A stretch of DNA of 6,325 nt from Chloroflexota bacterium (GCA_012513595.1 JAAZBY010000276.1:1-6325), one strand, 5' to 3'. Shown: positions 1-5,960, numbered from the stretch's first letter. A program made the numbers and translations. The notes: generated by a model not told the origin, from the letters alone.

Positions 1-1119
1 GGCCATCACGTCAAACACGAACCCGTAGGTCTTGGCAAAGGCGTCCCAGTATTCCTCTTTGCCCAGCAGGTGATAGGCATCGAGCAGGGCCACCATCACC
101 TCGGCCTGCTGCCAGAACTGCTTGTCGGTCTGCGTGGTAGGGCCGTGCATGGGCCCCTCGATGGCCACCCCACCGTACTCTGGATCCACCCCATAGCGGA
201 CCACGTGGTCCATGATCCTTTCCACGACGTGAGAATAGTGCGCCCTCTCCAGGCCCAGGACGTCGGCGGAGTGCAAGAGGAGCCAGGCCAGCTCGGCGTT
301 GTGGCCGTACGAGGTCAGGTCGAGGGGGCGCGCTACGCCGTCCTCGGGCTCCTGGTCGGAGCCCCATTCGACGTCAAACATGATGGCGCGCAGCGGAGTC
401 CAGTCGAGCGAGAACTGCATATAGCCCGTGCCGGAGGTGGGCTCCAGCATGCGCGTCAGGATCAGGTGGATGGTCTCCTCCAGGCGGCGACGGTGGCTGG
501 GGTGGCCGGTCATCTCGTAGAAGGTGGTGAGGGCCTCCATCATGTGCATGTGCACGTCGAGGCTCTTGCGGTCACCGCCGTAGCGGCCCGGGCGTTCGGG
601 CTGCCAGTCTCTCTGCATGATCTCATAGTAGCCGCCGCGGGCGGTGTCGGCCATGTGGCGACAGATCGCGCCATAGGTGCGCTCGGCGGCCTCCCGGCCG
701 CGCGGGTCACCGGTGGCGAGATAGTACTCGCTGAAGGCATAGAGGCCGAAACACTGGCCGTAACCCACCTTGCCGCAGAACGTTGGCTGGCCGGCGCGGT
801 CGGCGATCCAGATCCAGCCGTCGTGCTCCGCGTCCCAGTAGTGGTCGAGGATAAAGTCGGCCCCCCAGCGGGCCAGAACGGCGCAGCGCCCCTGGCCAAA
901 GCCGGCGCGATGGGCGCTAGACATCGTGTAGAGCATGCGCGCCTGCATCAGGAAGGTTTTGGTCGTCTCTCCGGTGGGGAGGCCGTCCCGGTCAAAGTAG
1001 GTGAGGAAGCCCCCATACTCGCGATCCGGGGAGCGCTGGATCCAGAAGGGCAGCAGCTCGTCGACGAGGTAGCGCTCAGTACGAGCCGCCAGCGCGGCGG
1101 CCTGAGGTTGATGAGGCAT
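1..1119 (-). CDS. AGE-family sugar 2-epimerase (cellobiose/mannobiose 2-epimerase-like), 3' end cut by window edge
   Basis: The minus-strand frame is open for 373 codons from an ATG at 1119 to the window edge, with no stop. The product resembles the N-acylglucosamine 2-epimerase superfamily, an (alpha/alpha)6 barrel that interconverts the C2 configuration of glucose- or mannose-type sugars at a reducing end. Visible landmarks are DREYGGF (32-38), a KVGYGQCFGLYAFSEYY block (117-133), RGGYYE (161-166), KSLDVHMHMMEA (185-196) with H190 and H192, SYGHNAELAWLLL (270-282) with H273, and KQFWQQAE (333-340). The His-bearing blocks correspond to the 'NTHLHxLEA' and 'GHDIEASWL' blocks of cellobiose 2-epimerases, which carry catalytic histidines. 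The third family histidine should lie in the missing C-terminus; family members are about 390-420 residues, so roughly 20-50 are lost. There is no signal peptide, so it should be cytoplasmic. It follows the hydrolase gene by 44 bp and is probably cotranscribed. The family is clear; the exact substrate (free sugar, GlcNAc or disaccharide) is not. Confidence 0.88.
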   Translation of the reverse strand, partial: MPHQPQAAALAARTERYLVDELLPFWIQRSPDREYGGFLTYFDRDGLPTGETTKTFLMQARMLYTMSSAHRAGFGQGRCAVLARWGADFILDHYWDAEHDGWIWIADRAGQPTFCGKVGYGQCFGLYAFSEYYLATGDPRGREAAERTYGAICRHMADTARGGYYEIMQRDWQPERPGRYGGDRKSLDVHMHMMEALTTFYEMTGHPSHRRRLEETIHLILTRMLEPTSGTGYMQFSLDWTPLRAIMFDVEWGSDQEPEDGVARPLDLTSYGHNAELAWLLLHSADVLGLERAHYSHVVERIMDHVVRYGVDPEYGGVAIEGPMHGPTTQTDKQFWQQAEVMVALLDAYHLLGKEEYWDAFAKTYGFVFDVMA

Positions 1120-1128
1120 GGGAGTTTT

Positions 1129-1135
1129 CTCCTCC
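1129..1135 (-). promoter_or_regulatory. Ribosome binding site of the epimerase gene
   Basis: On the minus strand GGAGGAG lies 9 nt before the ATG at 1119, which supports that start. The last GGAG of this motif can pair with CTCC at 1121-1124 across an AAAA loop, a 4-bp hairpin that would partly mask the site. The stem is short, so any effect on translation is speculative. Confidence 0.75.
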
Positions 1136-1163
1136 GGGCTGGGCGAGCTTGCGGTCGTGGCGC

Positions 1164-3233
1164 TCACTCGATGACCACCGTGGTCCACTCGGTAAAGGCG
1201 GGCACCTCAAAGACGATGCCGCCTTCCTGTCGCCGGAAGGGCAAGCTTTCGCCGCTCGGGGCCAACCGGACCTTTTTGGTCTCCGCCCGTTCCAGGAAGA
1301 CGCGTACGCCGGCGATGGCCAGCCCCTCGGCCACCTGGGCAGACTCGGGGGTTTCGGCGAGGCGTGGTACGAGGTGTAGCACCCAGCGGCCACTCTGGCG
1401 GAGCAAGGCCACCTCCACGCCGGGCGGGCAGTCCAGGCGCGCCCGGTGTGGCAGGCCCATGATGGCCAGGGCGTTGGCCGCCAGCCGGCGCAGCCACGGT
1501 GAGTGCGTGGCCCCATAGGCGGCGCCGAGCGGGATGCTGAGATACACAACCTGCCCCCGCCCGTAGCGGTAATGCACCACAGCCGGCCACGAGGTGCGGT
1601 AGGCCGCCGGCGCATGCCCGTGGTAGATGTGGTACCCACGGGAGTAGTCCGATTCCAGAGCCGGGTCGACCAGGGTGCCCAGCACCGCTGCCCCCGCGGC
1701 CGCCCGAACGCGCAGGCTAGGCCGTACCGGCGCCACGTGCGGGCTGCTGGGGCCCGCTTTGGCCAGGATCGGCATGCGCGGCAGGCCCTCGGCCAGCTGC
1801 GGGCTGCTCACCTCGACGTAGTTCAGCGAATAGGGACTCACCTCGACGTATTCGACGCCGAGCAGGTCCTGCAGAGAGAAGCCCCTCACCTGGCCAAGGG
1901 CGTCGGTGAGAGACGTCGGGCCGCTGGCGAGGAGGCAGCCGCCCTCGCGGACGTACTGCCTGAGGGCCTCTCCAGCCTGGTCGGAGATGTAGCCTACCTC
2001 CGGCACTACGAGGAACTCGTAGGCGCCCAGTCGGCCGAGCATGCGCTCGGAGAGGATGTCGTAGGGGATGGCGCAGTCACCCAGGAGCTCCGCGGCGCCG
2101 TAGAGGGTGCTGGCGCCGCGGGGCAGGCGCTGCAGGCCGCCGGCGGCCTGCTGGGCACGGAAATCCTCTTCGGAGTGCAACACGGCCCCTACCGGGACGC
2201 TCTCGGCATCGATGCACCAGGGGCGTCGCTCCTCGAGGAGGCGGAAGGCTGTGGCGATCGTCTCTACCACACCGTCCGCCACCTGCCCGCCCAGGTCGCC
2301 GGTGGGGAAAGCCACGTGTCCTACCGTCGGTGAGGCTCCCTGCGCCGCAGCGATGGCAACCATGGTGCGCATGGTCTGGGGTGCCTGGACCGTCCACTCT
2401 CCCCAGGAGCCGAGCGACTCGGGCAGCATCAGCTCGCGGGGCTTGCCCAGGGCCCGCATGACGCGCGCGTTAACGCCCCCGCGGGCGAAGAACGGCGGGT
2501 GGAACTCCATGGAGTGCCAGTCGGCCGACTGATCGGCCTCCGACTCTGAGAAGAGCGGGTCGCCGGCATGGTTCCAGCCGAAGCGCAGCCCCGGCCGCGC
2601 CTGGCGCAGACGGGCCACGGCATCCTCGAGAAAGCGGCGCCGCGTGTCGCGCCGGAAGGCCTGAAAGCGCGCGTTGGTCGCCGGCTCGGCGCCGACCCCG
2701 GGCGTCAGGTCCTGGCCCGTTTCGCGGGCGTACTCCTCGCGGCAGTAGGCGCAAAAGCAGCCCGGCTCATGGACGTAGGTGATGTCAAACCAGAGGCCGT
2801 CGATGGGGTACTTGCCGGCCAGGTCGGCCATCATGGCGATGATCAGGTCCCGATACGGGCTGTTCATGCACATCTGGTGATAGTCAAACTTGATCACGGG
2901 CGAGCCGTCGGGATCGACCTGGTGCCACTCGGGATGTTCCGCAGCGACGACGTCGTTCAGCGTGATGTTGTAGTAGGCTACCACCTCGACGCCCCGGGCG
3001 TGCAGGGGACCGACCAGGTCGGCAAAGAGGTCCTGATGGAGAGCGGCATTGCGGTAGCCAAAGGCGTCGTCATAGTACGTGCAGCCAAACGCGCTCTTGG
3101 CCATGAGGAGGATCGTGTCCGGCCGGATGCGGTCGACGGCGGCCAGGTAGGCCGGCACATCGAGGCGGACCTCGTCCAGGAATCCGGGGACATGCCAGTC
3201 AAAGAGCAGTCGCTTTTGCACCTGGTGCGACAT
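1164..3233 (-). CDS. Putative glycoside hydrolase, 'hypothetical glycosyl hydrolase 6' type with GH42-like trimerisation domain
   Basis: The product has 689 residues and no signal peptide or membrane segment, so it is probably cytoplasmic. The N-terminus resembles the GHL6 family: an AK-x-x-FG-x-x-YY block (45-54), GVEVVAYYNI (81-90) and EHPEW (99-103). A beta-strand motif DGLWFDITY (145-153) follows, in which D150 is the candidate nucleophile by analogy with the 'WFD' strand of alpha-L-fucosidase-like barrels. Three cysteines come just after it (C159, C161, C164; CFCAYC), a possible metal site. E243 and E272 are candidate acid/base residues. Residues 345-460 look like the amidotransferase-like trimerisation domain of GH42 beta-galactosidases (FLVVPEVGYISDQAGEALR, then YVREGGCLLASGPTSL), and a beta-rich C-terminus follows. 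I chose ATG 3233 because AGGAGG precedes it by 5 nt; an in-frame GTG at 3254 would add 7 residues and overlaps no better site. The substrate is unknown. It would act on sugars imported by the divergent transporter. Confidence 0.85.
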   Translation of the reverse strand: MSHQVQKRLLFDWHVPGFLDEVRLDVPAYLAAVDRIRPDTILLMAKSAFGCTYYDDAFGYRNAALHQDLFADLVGPLHARGVEVVAYYNITLNDVVAAEHPEWHQVDPDGSPVIKFDYHQMCMNSPYRDLIIAMMADLAGKYPIDGLWFDITYVHEPGCFCAYCREEYARETGQDLTPGVGAEPATNARFQAFRRDTRRRFLEDAVARLRQARPGLRFGWNHAGDPLFSESEADQSADWHSMEFHPPFFARGGVNARVMRALGKPRELMLPESLGSWGEWTVQAPQTMRTMVAIAAAQGASPTVGHVAFPTGDLGGQVADGVVETIATAFRLLEERRPWCIDAESVPVGAVLHSEEDFRAQQAAGGLQRLPRGASTLYGAAELLGDCAIPYDILSERMLGRLGAYEFLVVPEVGYISDQAGEALRQYVREGGCLLASGPTSLTDALGQVRGFSLQDLLGVEYVEVSPYSLNYVEVSSPQLAEGLPRMPILAKAGPSSPHVAPVRPSLRVRAAAGAAVLGTLVDPALESDYSRGYHIYHGHAPAAYRTSWPAVVHYRYGRGQVVYLSIPLGAAYGATHSPWLRRLAANALAIMGLPHRARLDCPPGVEVALLRQSGRWVLHLVPRLAETPESAQVAEGLAIAGVRVFLERAETKKVRLAPSGESLPFRRQEGGIVFEVPAFTEWTTVVIE
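1807..1850. repeat. 14-bp direct repeat inside the hydrolase gene
   Basis: CTCACCTCGACGTA occurs at 1807-1820 and again at 1837-1850, exactly 30 bp apart and therefore in frame. It encodes YVEVS twice (residues about 462-466 and 472-476) around PYSLN. A second exact repeat of 11 bp (TGCGGGCTGCT) lies at 1738-1748 and 1798-1808, 60 bp apart, encoding part of SSP-[QH]-[LV]. These look like small in-frame duplications or codon-biased convergence in the linker after the trimerisation domain. Confidence 0.6.
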
Positions 3234-3238
3234 AGGGG

Positions 3239-3244
3239 CCTCCT
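3239..3244 (-). promoter_or_regulatory. Ribosome binding site of the hydrolase gene
   Basis: AGGAGG on the minus strand sits 5 nt before the ATG at 3233. It decides the start in favour of this ATG over the upstream in-frame GTG at 3254, because the motif lies inside the reading frame that the GTG would open. Confidence 0.8.
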
Positions 3245-3269
3245 GAGCAGTCACAAAGCGCGTGCCGGT

Positions 3270-3298
3270 ACACTAGCACAGAGGGACGCTGCTCACAA
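3270..3298 (-). promoter_or_regulatory. Candidate sigma70-type promoter for the hydrolase-epimerase operon
   Basis: Reading the minus strand, TTGTGA (3298-3293) is followed after 17 bp by TAGTGT (3275-3270), preceded by TGC, which would be an extended -10. Matches to consensus are 4/6 and 3/6, so the hexamers are weak, but the spacing and position are right: initiation near 3263 would leave a leader of about 30 nt before the ATG. A 10-bp perfect palindrome, GGCGCGCGCC, abuts the -35 at 3299-3308 and could be a regulator site, though such palindromes are common in GC-rich DNA. Confidence 0.4.
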
Positions 3299-3383
3299 GG
3301 CGCGCGCCGGAGCGAGCCGTCGTTTCGCGCCAGTGCCGGAAACCCGGCCAAAGCCGAGCGGCACCTCGGGTTCCATGCCCAAT

Positions 3384-3395
3384 GACGGGCCCGTC
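3384..3395. promoter_or_regulatory. 12-bp perfect palindrome upstream of the plus-strand promoter, candidate operator
   Basis: GACGGGCCCGTC is a perfect 12-bp palindrome centred 22 bp upstream of the TTGACA hexamer. Its core CGGGCCCG recurs at 3507-3514 within the 10-bp palindrome GCGGGCCCGC (3506-3515), about 121 bp downstream and beyond the promoter. Two copies of one palindromic core flanking a promoter could bind a dimeric regulator of both operons. GC-rich sequence gives such palindromes by chance fairly often, so this is only a candidate. Confidence 0.3.
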
Positions 3396-3411
3396 GCTGT
3401 TACGCCCGTGG

Positions 3412-3440
3412 TTGACACTGTGGGCCGCGGAGGCTATACT
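3412..3440 (+). promoter_or_regulatory. Near-consensus sigma70-type promoter for the leader and transporter operon
   Basis: TTGACA (3412-3417, 6/6) is followed after exactly 17 bp by TATACT (3435-3440, 5/6). Transcription should begin around 3446-3448. This is the best promoter match in the window, and it stands out in otherwise GC-rich DNA. It lies 422 bp upstream of the binding-protein ATG, so a transcript from it has an unusually long 5' leader. Confidence 0.75.
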
Positions 3441-3446
3441 GGCCGC

Positions 3447-3698
3447 GACTGCTAGATGGACTGCGCACAGATAGCGCCGGTCGCAGGGCGGGCATGCCAT
3501 GGGTGGCGGGCCCGCTCCTCTGACGGAGAGGTCAGGGCGACCAAGCGCTGTGGCGCAGACAATATGGTTGCCTGCTGATAGTGACAGATACGGCCTTCAC
3601 GAAGCGGTGAAAGGGCGGGTCCTCATTGCTACAACCAGGGTGCACTCATCTCAGACGGTCACGCGAAGGCAAGCCTCCGCGTGACCGTCTGTGCTTTT
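3447..3698 (+). ncRNA. Candidate structured leader RNA (attenuator) or small RNA ahead of the transporter genes
   Basis: The segment from the predicted start site to the T-run of the terminator-like hairpin is about 250 nt and has no supported ORF. By eye it can fold as follows. An outer stem pairs 3461-3470 with 3548-3558 (10 bp, one bulged G). A second stem pairs 3479-3484 with 3537-3542 (6 bp). Inside are two hairpins, one from 3487-3516 (GCGGGC with GCCCGC, inner GCCA with TGGC) and one from 3517-3531 (CCTCT with AGAGG). Together they make a three-way junction. Downstream, 3565-3570 (TGGTTG) pairs with 3632-3637 (CAACCA) around a hairpin at 3594-3614 (CCTTCAC loop GAAGCG). The 40-nt terminator-like hairpin ends the segment. 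The arrangement of promoter, folded domain and terminator upstream of a gene is that of a riboswitch or attenuator, but a terminated sRNA is equally possible. I recognise no known class. Folding was by eye without energy calculation. Confidence 0.4.
3652..3698 (+). terminator. Intrinsic terminator-like hairpin in the transporter leader
   Basis: CAGACGGTCACGCG (3652-3665) is perfectly complementary to CGCGTGACCGTCTG (3678-3691), a 14-bp stem. After one A-C mismatch the inner AGGC and GCCT extend it almost to the tip. TGCTTTTC follows, with a run of four T (3695-3698). The stem is very strong but the T-run is short. It lies between the promoter at 3412-3440 and the binding-protein start at 3862, so it either ends a small RNA or acts as a conditional terminator. 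No gene upstream on this strand needs a terminator here. Confidence 0.65.
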
Positions 3699-3849
3699 CG
3701 GCCGTCAGGGGGGGACGCTTGTGCCCACCAAGCAGAGGGCGCCCGCGAGGGCGCGTGAGGAGGAGCTTACTGCTCGACTAGTGGCGTCGGCACTGTTTGG
3801 AGTGGATATTGAGAGTCTTTGCTGCACCGGTTTGTTGGCAGTCTCAATG
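3699..3849 (+). other. Untranslated stretch with GNRA hairpin before the binding-protein gene
   Basis: No gene is supported here. It begins with a run of seven G (3708-3714). A perfect 6-bp hairpin, GCGCCC loop GCGA loop-closing GGGCGC, lies at 3739-3754; GCGA is a GNRA tetraloop. The purine tract GAGGAGGAG follows almost directly (3757-3765) and looks like a ribosome binding site but has no ATG or GTG at proper spacing. The binding-protein frame is open back to 3691, yet starting anywhere upstream (for example GTG 3781) would bury the Tat signal behind more than 25 residues. No convincing second promoter was seen. Confidence 0.5.
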
Positions 3850-3855
3850 AGGAGG
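3850..3855 (+). promoter_or_regulatory. Ribosome binding site of the substrate-binding protein gene
   Basis: AGGAGG lies 6 nt before the ATG at 3862 and so selects that codon. An in-frame ATG at 3847 overlaps the motif itself and would add MRRND; it has no comparable site upstream. Confidence 0.85.
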
Positions 3856-3861
3856 AACGAC

Positions 3862-5859
3862 ATGCTTGAGGTCAGCCGTCGCGAGTTCTTGCGTGTATCC
3901 GCTCTGGCCACGGCCGCCACGTTGGCGGCCGCCTGTGCCGCCCCGGCCCCGTCGGCGCCCCCGGCGGAGCAGCCCACGGCGCCCGCCGCCCCACAGCAGC
4001 CCGCGGCGCCCGCCGAGGCTCCGTCGCGGTACCAGGAGGCGCCCGCCCTGGCCGAGAAGGTCAGCAAGGGCGAACTCCCGCCGGTGGACGAGCGACTGCC
4101 CATGGAGCCGCTGGTTCTTGATCCGGTCGAGTCGATCGGCAAGTACGGCGGCAACTGGAAGTTCATGCACGTTTCCAGCGCGCTCGGGCGATGGCCCATC
4201 TCTCACTATGTGGAGAACTTTGCCAAGTGGCAGCGGGACCCTTCTCAGGGGCATCGGCCCAACGTCCTCACCTCTTGGCAGTTCAACGAGGACGCCACCG
4301 AGATCACACTGAACTGGCGCAAGGGGATTCGCTGGTCAGACGGCGAACCGCTGACGGTCGATGACTGGCTCTTCTGGTGGTACGACCTGGCCCTGAACGA
4401 CAACGTGGCCGTCACCCGCCAGAGTGGCACGTTTGTGAACGACGTGAACATGGAGGTTGAGCGCGTCGACGACTATACGCTCAAGCTCTCCTTTGTCGCG
4501 CCGAACCCGCTGTTCATCGAGGTCATGAGCCGCGGCACCGGCAACCGCGCCACGGCCTGGCAGATCGTGCCGGCCCATTACCTGAAGCAATTCCATCCCA
4601 CCTACAACACGGAACTCAAGGCCACCGACACGGAGGCCCTGATCGACCGGTATGACAACCGCGGCAATCATCTGGACATGCCGCACTTTGGCGCCTGGGT
4701 CATCACCGAGTATCGCCCCGGCGAGCGCATCCTGGCCGAGCGGAACCCCTTCTACTGGAAGGTGGACCCGGAGGGCAACCAGCTGCCGTACATCGACACG
4801 GCCGAGGCCGTGGCGGTGGCGAACACGGAGCTGATCGCTCTGAGCGCGGTGAACGGCGACCTGGACTTCCAGATGCGCGAGCTGATGCTCAAGGACGTCC
4901 CGGTTCTGATGGAGAACCAGGACAAGGGCAACTATGACGTGCAGATGTGGAAGAACGGCAACTGCAACGTCGCAGCCCTCCTGCCCCACTACTGCTACGA
5001 AGATGAGTCGATCACGTCTCTGTTCTGGGACCAAAAGTTCCGTCAGGGCCTCTCCTACGCCATCGACAGGGAACGGATCAACGAAGTCGTGTGCATGGGG
5101 CTGGGGACCATCCAGCAGTTCGTGATGTTCGATGACGGCCCCGAGTACCAGAGCGAGCGCGGCCAGAAGGTCCTGGCGGACTGGAAGGCGCAGTGCATCG
5201 AGCACCTGCCTGACAAGGCCATGGCGCTGTTTGACGAGATCGGCGTCAAGGATGTCAACGGCGACGGCCTCCGTGAGAAGCCTGATGGGTCGCAGCTGCA
5301 GATCGTCATCGACGTCAGCGTGACTGCGCCGGACCAGGTCGAGGCGATGCAGCTGGTGCAGGAGGACCTGGCCGCAGTCGGTATCGACTTTGTGCTCAAC
5401 GTCATCGACGGCACCCTGCTGGACCAGCGCGTTACCGAGTGCTCCTCGATGATGCGCGCCCGGAACGGCGCTGCCTCCGGCCTGTTCATCGCCCAGGGTC
5501 ACTGGACCCCGGTGGAGAACACCGGCTACACGATCTTTGGCACGCCCTACGGCGTCTGGTACCAGACCAAGGGTAAGCAGGGCATCGCGCCGCCGGAAGG
5601 GTCGGCGATCGAGCGCCTGCAGAAGGTCTACACCGATGCCGTCGTCATCCGCGACCCGGAGGAGCGCAACAACCGCATCCTCGACGGGTACCAGATTCAT
5701 ATCGATGAAGGCCCCTTCATGATCGGGACCGTGGGCAACACGCTCGGGCCTGTAGTCATCAAGCGTGGGCTCAAGAACGTGCCCAACTATGGTCTGATCG
5801 AGTCGAACGTGTACGGCTATCCGGCCACCGCCGACCCTGAGCAGTGGTACTGGGCCTAG
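3862..5859 (+). CDS. ABC transporter substrate-binding lipoprotein, SBP family 5 (peptide/oligosaccharide type), Tat signal
   Basis: The product has 665 residues and should be exported and anchored outside the membrane, capturing substrate for the permease encoded next. The N-terminus has a twin-arginine motif, SRREFLR (5-11), an Ala-rich hydrophobic stretch and a likely lipidated C25 in LAAAC. The lipobox is imperfect, with Ala rather than Leu at -3. A low-complexity Ala/Pro/Gln/Glu linker (26-56) follows, then YGGNWK (95-100). The family 5 signature region is clear: WQFNEDATEITLNWRKGIRW (139-158), then SDGEPLTVDDWLFWW (159-173). GDLDFQ, FRQGLSYAIDRERIN and DVNGDGLRE (464-472) are further typical blocks. 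At about 665 residues it belongs to the longer members, which in carbohydrate loci often bind oligosaccharides rather than peptides. The neighbouring hydrolase and epimerase favour a sugar ligand, but the sequence does not define it. The gene ends TAG and is followed by a hairpin. Confidence 0.92.
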   Translation: MLEVSRREFLRVSALATAATLAAACAAPAPSAPPAEQPTAPAAPQQPAAPAEAPSRYQEAPALAEKVSKGELPPVDERLPMEPLVLDPVESIGKYGGNWKFMHVSSALGRWPISHYVENFAKWQRDPSQGHRPNVLTSWQFNEDATEITLNWRKGIRWSDGEPLTVDDWLFWWYDLALNDNVAVTRQSGTFVNDVNMEVERVDDYTLKLSFVAPNPLFIEVMSRGTGNRATAWQIVPAHYLKQFHPTYNTELKATDTEALIDRYDNRGNHLDMPHFGAWVITEYRPGERILAERNPFYWKVDPEGNQLPYIDTAEAVAVANTELIALSAVNGDLDFQMRELMLKDVPVLMENQDKGNYDVQMWKNGNCNVAALLPHYCYEDESITSLFWDQKFRQGLSYAIDRERINEVVCMGLGTIQQFVMFDDGPEYQSERGQKVLADWKAQCIEHLPDKAMALFDEIGVKDVNGDGLREKPDGSQLQIVIDVSVTAPDQVEAMQLVQEDLAAVGIDFVLNVIDGTLLDQRVTECSSMMRARNGAASGLFIAQGHWTPVENTGYTIFGTPYGVWYQTKGKQGIAPPEGSAIERLQKVYTDAVVIRDPEERNNRILDGYQIHIDEGPFMIGTVGNTLGPVVIKRGLKNVPNYGLIESNVYGYPATADPEQWYWA

Positions 5860-5867
5860 TATGAGGT

Positions 5868-5895
5868 CCGGGAGAGGGGACAGCCCCTCTCCCGG
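5868..5895 (+). promoter_or_regulatory. Strong hairpin just after the binding-protein gene
   Basis: CCGGGAGAGGGG (5868-5879) and CCCCTCTCCCGG (5884-5895) form a perfect 12-bp stem with an ACAG loop, starting 8 nt after the stop codon. There is no T-run after it, so it is not a standard intrinsic terminator. At this place in ABC operons such hairpins commonly protect the upstream mRNA from 3' exonucleases or cause partial termination, which keeps binding protein in excess over permease. That role is inferred from position. Confidence 0.6.
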
Positions 5896-5912
5896 GCAGT
5901 TCCGGCCATCGC

Positions 5913-5960
5913 GGCCCGCCGGCACCACAGAGCGGGGAGGGCTACCTCCCACGGCGGGCT
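5913..5960 (+). promoter_or_regulatory. Second stem-loop in the leader of the permease gene
   Basis: GCCCGCCG (5914-5921) pairs with CGGCGGGC (5952-5959) over 8 bp, extended by a G-T wobble at 5913/5960. Inside it GGGAGG (5935-5940) and CCTCCC (5945-5950) make a 6-bp hairpin with loop GCTA. CTTTC follows. This may be a second transcript-stability or partial-termination element between the binding-protein and permease genes. Confidence 0.4.

Noticed and set aside
70..1518. 482-codon plus-strand open frame antisense to the epimerase and the 3' end of the hydrolase gene
   Set aside because: It is a GC-rich shadow frame: it spans two clear minus-strand genes, has no recognisable domain and low-complexity His/Val/Gly-rich composition.
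3340..3390. GGGTTCCATGCCC resembling a tRNA T-arm
   Set aside because: The arm has only three good pairs, the loop lacks the TTCRA pattern, and no acceptor, D or anticodon arms fit around it.
2568..3455. 295-codon plus-strand open frame antisense to the hydrolase 5' half
   Set aside because: It opposes the conserved catalytic barrel of the hydrolase, has no domain and runs through the divergent promoter region.
3273..3500. 75-codon minus-strand open frame in the divergent region
   Set aside because: The nearest purine tract is about 14 nt from the ATG, the product resembles nothing, and it covers the near-consensus plus-strand promoter.
3517..3531. Hairpin with GACGG loop, reminiscent of the ACGR loops of guanidine-II (mini-ykkC) riboswitches
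   Set aside because: That class needs two such hairpins in tandem; only one is present and its loop is five nucleotides. The downstream genes also do not fit guanidine export.
3499..3684. 61-codon open frame within the leader that ends inside the terminator hairpin, a possible leader peptide
   Set aside because: No Shine-Dalgarno at proper spacing, no runs of regulatory codons, and it overlaps the best-folded RNA region. Its stop within the hairpin is probably chance.
3620..3698. T-box-like AGGGTGCA followed by a terminator hairpin
   Set aside because: The conserved T-box sequence (AGGGTGGNACCGCG) and the specifier stem elements are not present, so I do not call a T-box.
4336..5952. 538-codon minus-strand open frame opposite the binding-protein gene
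   Set aside because: The plus strand encodes an unmistakable SBP family 5 protein; the antisense product shows only Asp/His/Val/Leu-rich shadow composition and no ribosome site.
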